Source: Microbacterium excoecariae (GTDB lineage Bacteria; Actinomycetota; Actinomycetes; Actinomycetales; Microbacteriaceae). From it: a stretch of 64,000 bases of DNA. The stretch covers positions 231,376 through 295,375 of the forward strand of contig NZ_JAANCO010000002.1 in NCBI RefSeq assembly GCF_011326725.1. Reading direction: 5' to 3'. Positions 61,803-64,000 of this stretch are shown one piece after another. A program made the position numbers and the translations under genes. Numbering within the stretch: the first letter of the stretch is position 1; each line of letters opens with the position of its first letter. Below the pieces are notes generated by a model that was not told the origin of the DNA, ran no database searches, and saw only the letters and a program-made list of their open reading frames with translations.

Positions 61803-61841
61803 CGACGCGGCCGGCGCCCCCTGGGGGCGCCGGCCGCGTCG
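61803..61841. terminator. 19-bp near-perfect palindromic terminator
   Basis: A 19-base arm is followed by one T and its exact complement, giving a nearly loop-free GC-rich hairpin. It lies 26 bases after the polymerase stop and 11 bases before the convergent cysN stop, so it can end both transcripts. It also marks the change back from low to high GC. Confidence 0.75.
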
Positions 61842-61852
61842 ATTCCCACCGG

Positions 61853-63103
61853 TTATTCGGCGTTGTTGATGGTGCAGGCCGCGACCGTCGCGTTCGTGGC
61901 CTCGTCGATCAACACGAACGACCCCGTCTCACGATTCTTCGCATACGGGTCCACGACCAACGGCGTCGTCATCCGCAACGTCACCCGCCCGATCGCGTTC
62001 CGACCCAGCTGCGTCGCCTCCTGATCACGATGCAACGTGTTCACGTCGAGCTCGTACTGCAACTCCTTCACCACACACCGCGCCTCACGCGAGTTATGCA
62101 GCACCGCGTACTTCTTCCCCTTCACCAGGGGCGCATCATCCATCCAGCAGATCGTCGCGTCGATGTCCTGCGACACGATCGGCTGATTATTCGGACGCGC
62201 GATCACGTCCCCCCGAGAGATATCGATCTCGTCCGCCAACCGCACCGTCACCGACATCGGCGGGAACGCCTCCTCAACCTCCCCGTCCGCGGTATCAATC
62301 CCCGCGATCGTCGAGGTCAGACCCGACGGCAACACGATCACCTCGTCACCGGTCTTCATGAGCCCGCTCGCGACCTGCCCCGCGAACCCCCGGTAATCGA
62401 TCACGTCCTTCTGCTGCGGACGAATCACGTACTGCACCGGGAACCGCACATCCTGCAGATTACGATCCGCCCCGATATACACCGTCTCCAGGTGATGCAA
62501 CAACGCCGGCCCCTGATACCAGGGCGTGTTCTCGCTCCGCGAGACCACGTTGTCCCCGTTCAACGCCGAAATCGGAATCGCCGTGATATCCGTGATGTTC
62601 AACTTCGACGAGAAATCCAGGAAATCCTGCCGGATCTCCTCGAACACCTTCTCGTCAAAATCCACGAGATCCATCTTGTTCACCGCGAGGACCACGTGCG
62701 GCACCCGCAACAACGACGCGATCGTCGCGTGACGCCGCGACTGCTCGATCACACCCTTGCGCGCATCCACCAGCACGATCGCCAGATCCGCCGTCGACGC
62801 CCCCGTGACCATATTGCGCGTGTACTGCGCATGCCCCGGCGTGTCCGCGATGATGAACTTCCGCTTCGGCGTCGCGAAGTACCGGTACGCGACATCAATC
62901 GTGATGCCCTGCTCCCGCTCCGACCGCAACCCATCCGTCAGAAGCGACAGATCCACATACTCGTTCCCGCGAGACTTACTCGTCTCCTCCACGCTCAACA
63001 ACTGATCCTCGAAGATCGACTTCGAGTCGAACAACAACCGACCAATCAGCGTGCTCTTGCCATCATCGACCGACCCCGCGGTCGCAAAACGCAGCATGTC
63101 CAT
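61853..63103 (-). CDS. cysN: Sulfate adenylyltransferase subunit 1 (GTPase)
   Basis: A 416-residue translation-factor-type GTPase that drives APS formation. G1 is GSVDDGKST, G3 DTPGHAQYTRN and G4 NKMDLVD, followed by two beta-barrel domains. No CysC (APS kinase) domain is fused at the C-terminus, so another gene must supply PAPS. It starts with ATG at 63103, 3 bases after the cysD stop. The neighbouring sulfotransferases suggest its product feeds glycan sulfation as well as or instead of cysteine synthesis. Confidence 0.95.
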   Translation of the reverse strand: MDMLRFATAGSVDDGKSTLIGRLLFDSKSIFEDQLLSVEETSKSRGNEYVDLSLLTDGLRSEREQGITIDVAYRYFATPKRKFIIADTPGHAQYTRNMVTGASTADLAIVLVDARKGVIEQSRRHATIASLLRVPHVVLAVNKMDLVDFDEKVFEEIRQDFLDFSSKLNITDITAIPISALNGDNVVSRSENTPWYQGPALLHHLETVYIGADRNLQDVRFPVQYVIRPQQKDVIDYRGFAGQVASGLMKTGDEVIVLPSGLTSTIAGIDTADGEVEEAFPPMSVTVRLADEIDISRGDVIARPNNQPIVSQDIDATICWMDDAPLVKGKKYAVLHNSREARCVVKELQYELDVNTLHRDQEATQLGRNAIGRVTLRMTTPLVVDPYAKNRETGSFVLIDEATNATVAACTINNAE

Positions 63104-63106
63104 GGT

Positions 63107-64000
63107 TTAGAAGTACCCCTGCTTCTTCCGGTCCTCCATCGCGGCCTCGCTCACGCGGTCATCCCCCCGCGTCGCGCCCCGCTCCGTGATCCGCGTCGCC
63201 GCGACCTCGGCAATCACCTTCTCGACCGTGTCCGCATCCGACTCCACCGCCGCCGTCAACGTCGCATCCCCCACCGTCCGATACCGCACCAGACGCGTGG
63301 AGACCTCCTCGCCCGCCTTCGGCTGACAGAACCGGTTCGACTCGAACACCATCCCGCCCCGCACGAACGTCTCCCGCTCCCGCGCGAGATAAATATCCGG
63401 GATCTCCACCCCGTCCTCGTGGATGTACTGCCAAATATCCAACTCAGTCCAGTTCGACAACGGGAACACCCGAATCGACTCGCCCTGATGCACCCGCCCG
63501 TTATACAGATTCCAGATCTCCGGACGCTGGTTCTTCGGATCCCACTGCCCGAACTCGTCCCGGAAACTAAACACCCGCTCCTTCGCGCGCGCCTTCTCCT
63601 CGTCCCGCCGAGCACCACCCAACATCGCGTTGAACCCGTGCTTCTCCACCGTGTCCAGCAACACCGGCGTCTGGATCCGGTTCCGCGAACCGTTCGGCTC
63701 CTCCTGCACCAGCCCCGACTCGATCGCCTCGGGCACAGACCCCACGATCAACCGCAACCCATGCTTCGCCACAAACCGATCCCGGAACTCGAGAATCTCA
63801 TCGAAGTTATGACCCGTATCGATATGCACCACCGGGAACGGCAACCGCGCCGGCGCGAACGCCTTCATCGCCAGATGCAACATCACCAGCGAATCCTTAC
63901 CCCCCGAGAACAGCAACGCCGGCCTCGACAGCTGCGCCACCACCTCCCGGATGATATGAATCGACTCCGCCTCCAACTGCCTCAGCTGGGAAATCGAGTA
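63107..64000 (-). CDS. cysD: Sulfate adenylyltransferase subunit 2 (start outside window)
   Basis: The catalytic subunit that makes APS from sulfate and ATP. The PP-loop is FSGGKDSLVMLHLAM; HIDTGHNFDEILEFRD, GGARRDEEKARAKERVFSFRD and PLSNWTELDIWQYI are diagnostic, and the end is DRKKQGYF. The frame continues to base 64000 (reading SISQLRQLEAESIH), so only a few N-terminal residues are missing. It is directly upstream of cysN in one operon. The codons are GC-rich as in the core genome. Confidence 0.95.
   Translation of the reverse strand, partial: YSISQLRQLEAESIHIIREVVAQLSRPALLFSGGKDSLVMLHLAMKAFAPARLPFPVVHIDTGHNFDEILEFRDRFVAKHGLRLIVGSVPEAIESGLVQEEPNGSRNRIQTPVLLDTVEKHGFNAMLGGARRDEEKARAKERVFSFRDEFGQWDPKNQRPEIWNLYNGRVHQGESIRVFPLSNWTELDIWQYIHEDGVEIPDIYLARERETFVRGGMVFESNRFCQPKAGEEVSTRLVRYRTVGDATLTAAVESDADTVEKVIAEVAATRITERGATRGDDRVSEAAMEDRKKQGYF

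Overview
The window comes from a high-GC actinobacterium, most likely a Microbacteriaceae member (Microbacterium or a close relative). This rests on the menaquinone genes, a DUF222/HNH protein, LAxTG-type surface proteins, frequent GTG starts and the general gene content. No database search was possible, so the placement is by recognition only. I found no rRNA, tRNA, CRISPR array, transposase or integrase.

Region 1 (1-15.7 kb) is mostly menaquinone and isoprenoid metabolism: the end of menE, then menA, menD, isochorismate synthase (menF), menG, a polyprenyl diphosphate synthase and a ferredoxin-NADP reductase. Between them lie an Ehu-like polar amino-acid/ectoine ABC transporter with a divergent GntR regulator and a candidate operator, a PPK2 polyphosphate kinase, a glycerate kinase and a DUF402 protein. 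Region 2 (15.7-22.5 kb) holds a DEAD-box helicase and, on the minus strand, a PhnCDEE-type transporter with a HAD phosphatase and an RpiR regulator. A perfect 66-bp palindrome lies between fprA and the helicase.

Region 3 (22.6-28.7 kb) is an MFS transporter, a LysR regulator, a large secreted amidase and an L,D-transpeptidase. Region 4 (29-34.6 kb) is housekeeping: YajQ, an FBP zinc-finger protein, luxS-mtnN-truA in tight overlap, an EEP phosphatase and a phosphomannomutase-like HAD protein.

Region 5 (34.7-54.6 kb) is about the cell surface. It has a small LAxTG protein, a DUF4012 protein, a CPBP-type membrane protein, a Wzb-like phosphatase, a polyprenyl glycosylphosphotransferase and a Wzc-like tyrosine kinase. 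A non-coding tandem repeat and an HNH protein follow. Then come two divergent, very large, LAxTG-anchored proteins: a 1337-residue alpha/beta hydrolase and a 951-residue protein with an aerolysin-like beta-hairpin segment. An alcohol dehydrogenase and a 5'-truncated HNH/Excalibur gene end the region.

Region 6 (54.6-64 kb) is the most interesting. Here GC falls to about 50% in sampled lines, against more than 70% before. The genes are two glycosyltransferase genes, two paralogous sulfotransferases, a Wzx flippase and a Wzy polymerase, followed by cysN and cysD in normal high-GC sequence. Together with the initiating transferase, tyrosine kinase and phosphatase at 38-42 kb, these make a predicted Wzx/Wzy pathway for a sulfated surface polysaccharide. 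CysDN would make the APS that precedes the PAPS donor.

A DNA-level signature runs through the window. The palindrome GGATCC occurs about 156 times by hand count, far above chance, and is absent from about 9.2 kb covering the glycan island and cysN.
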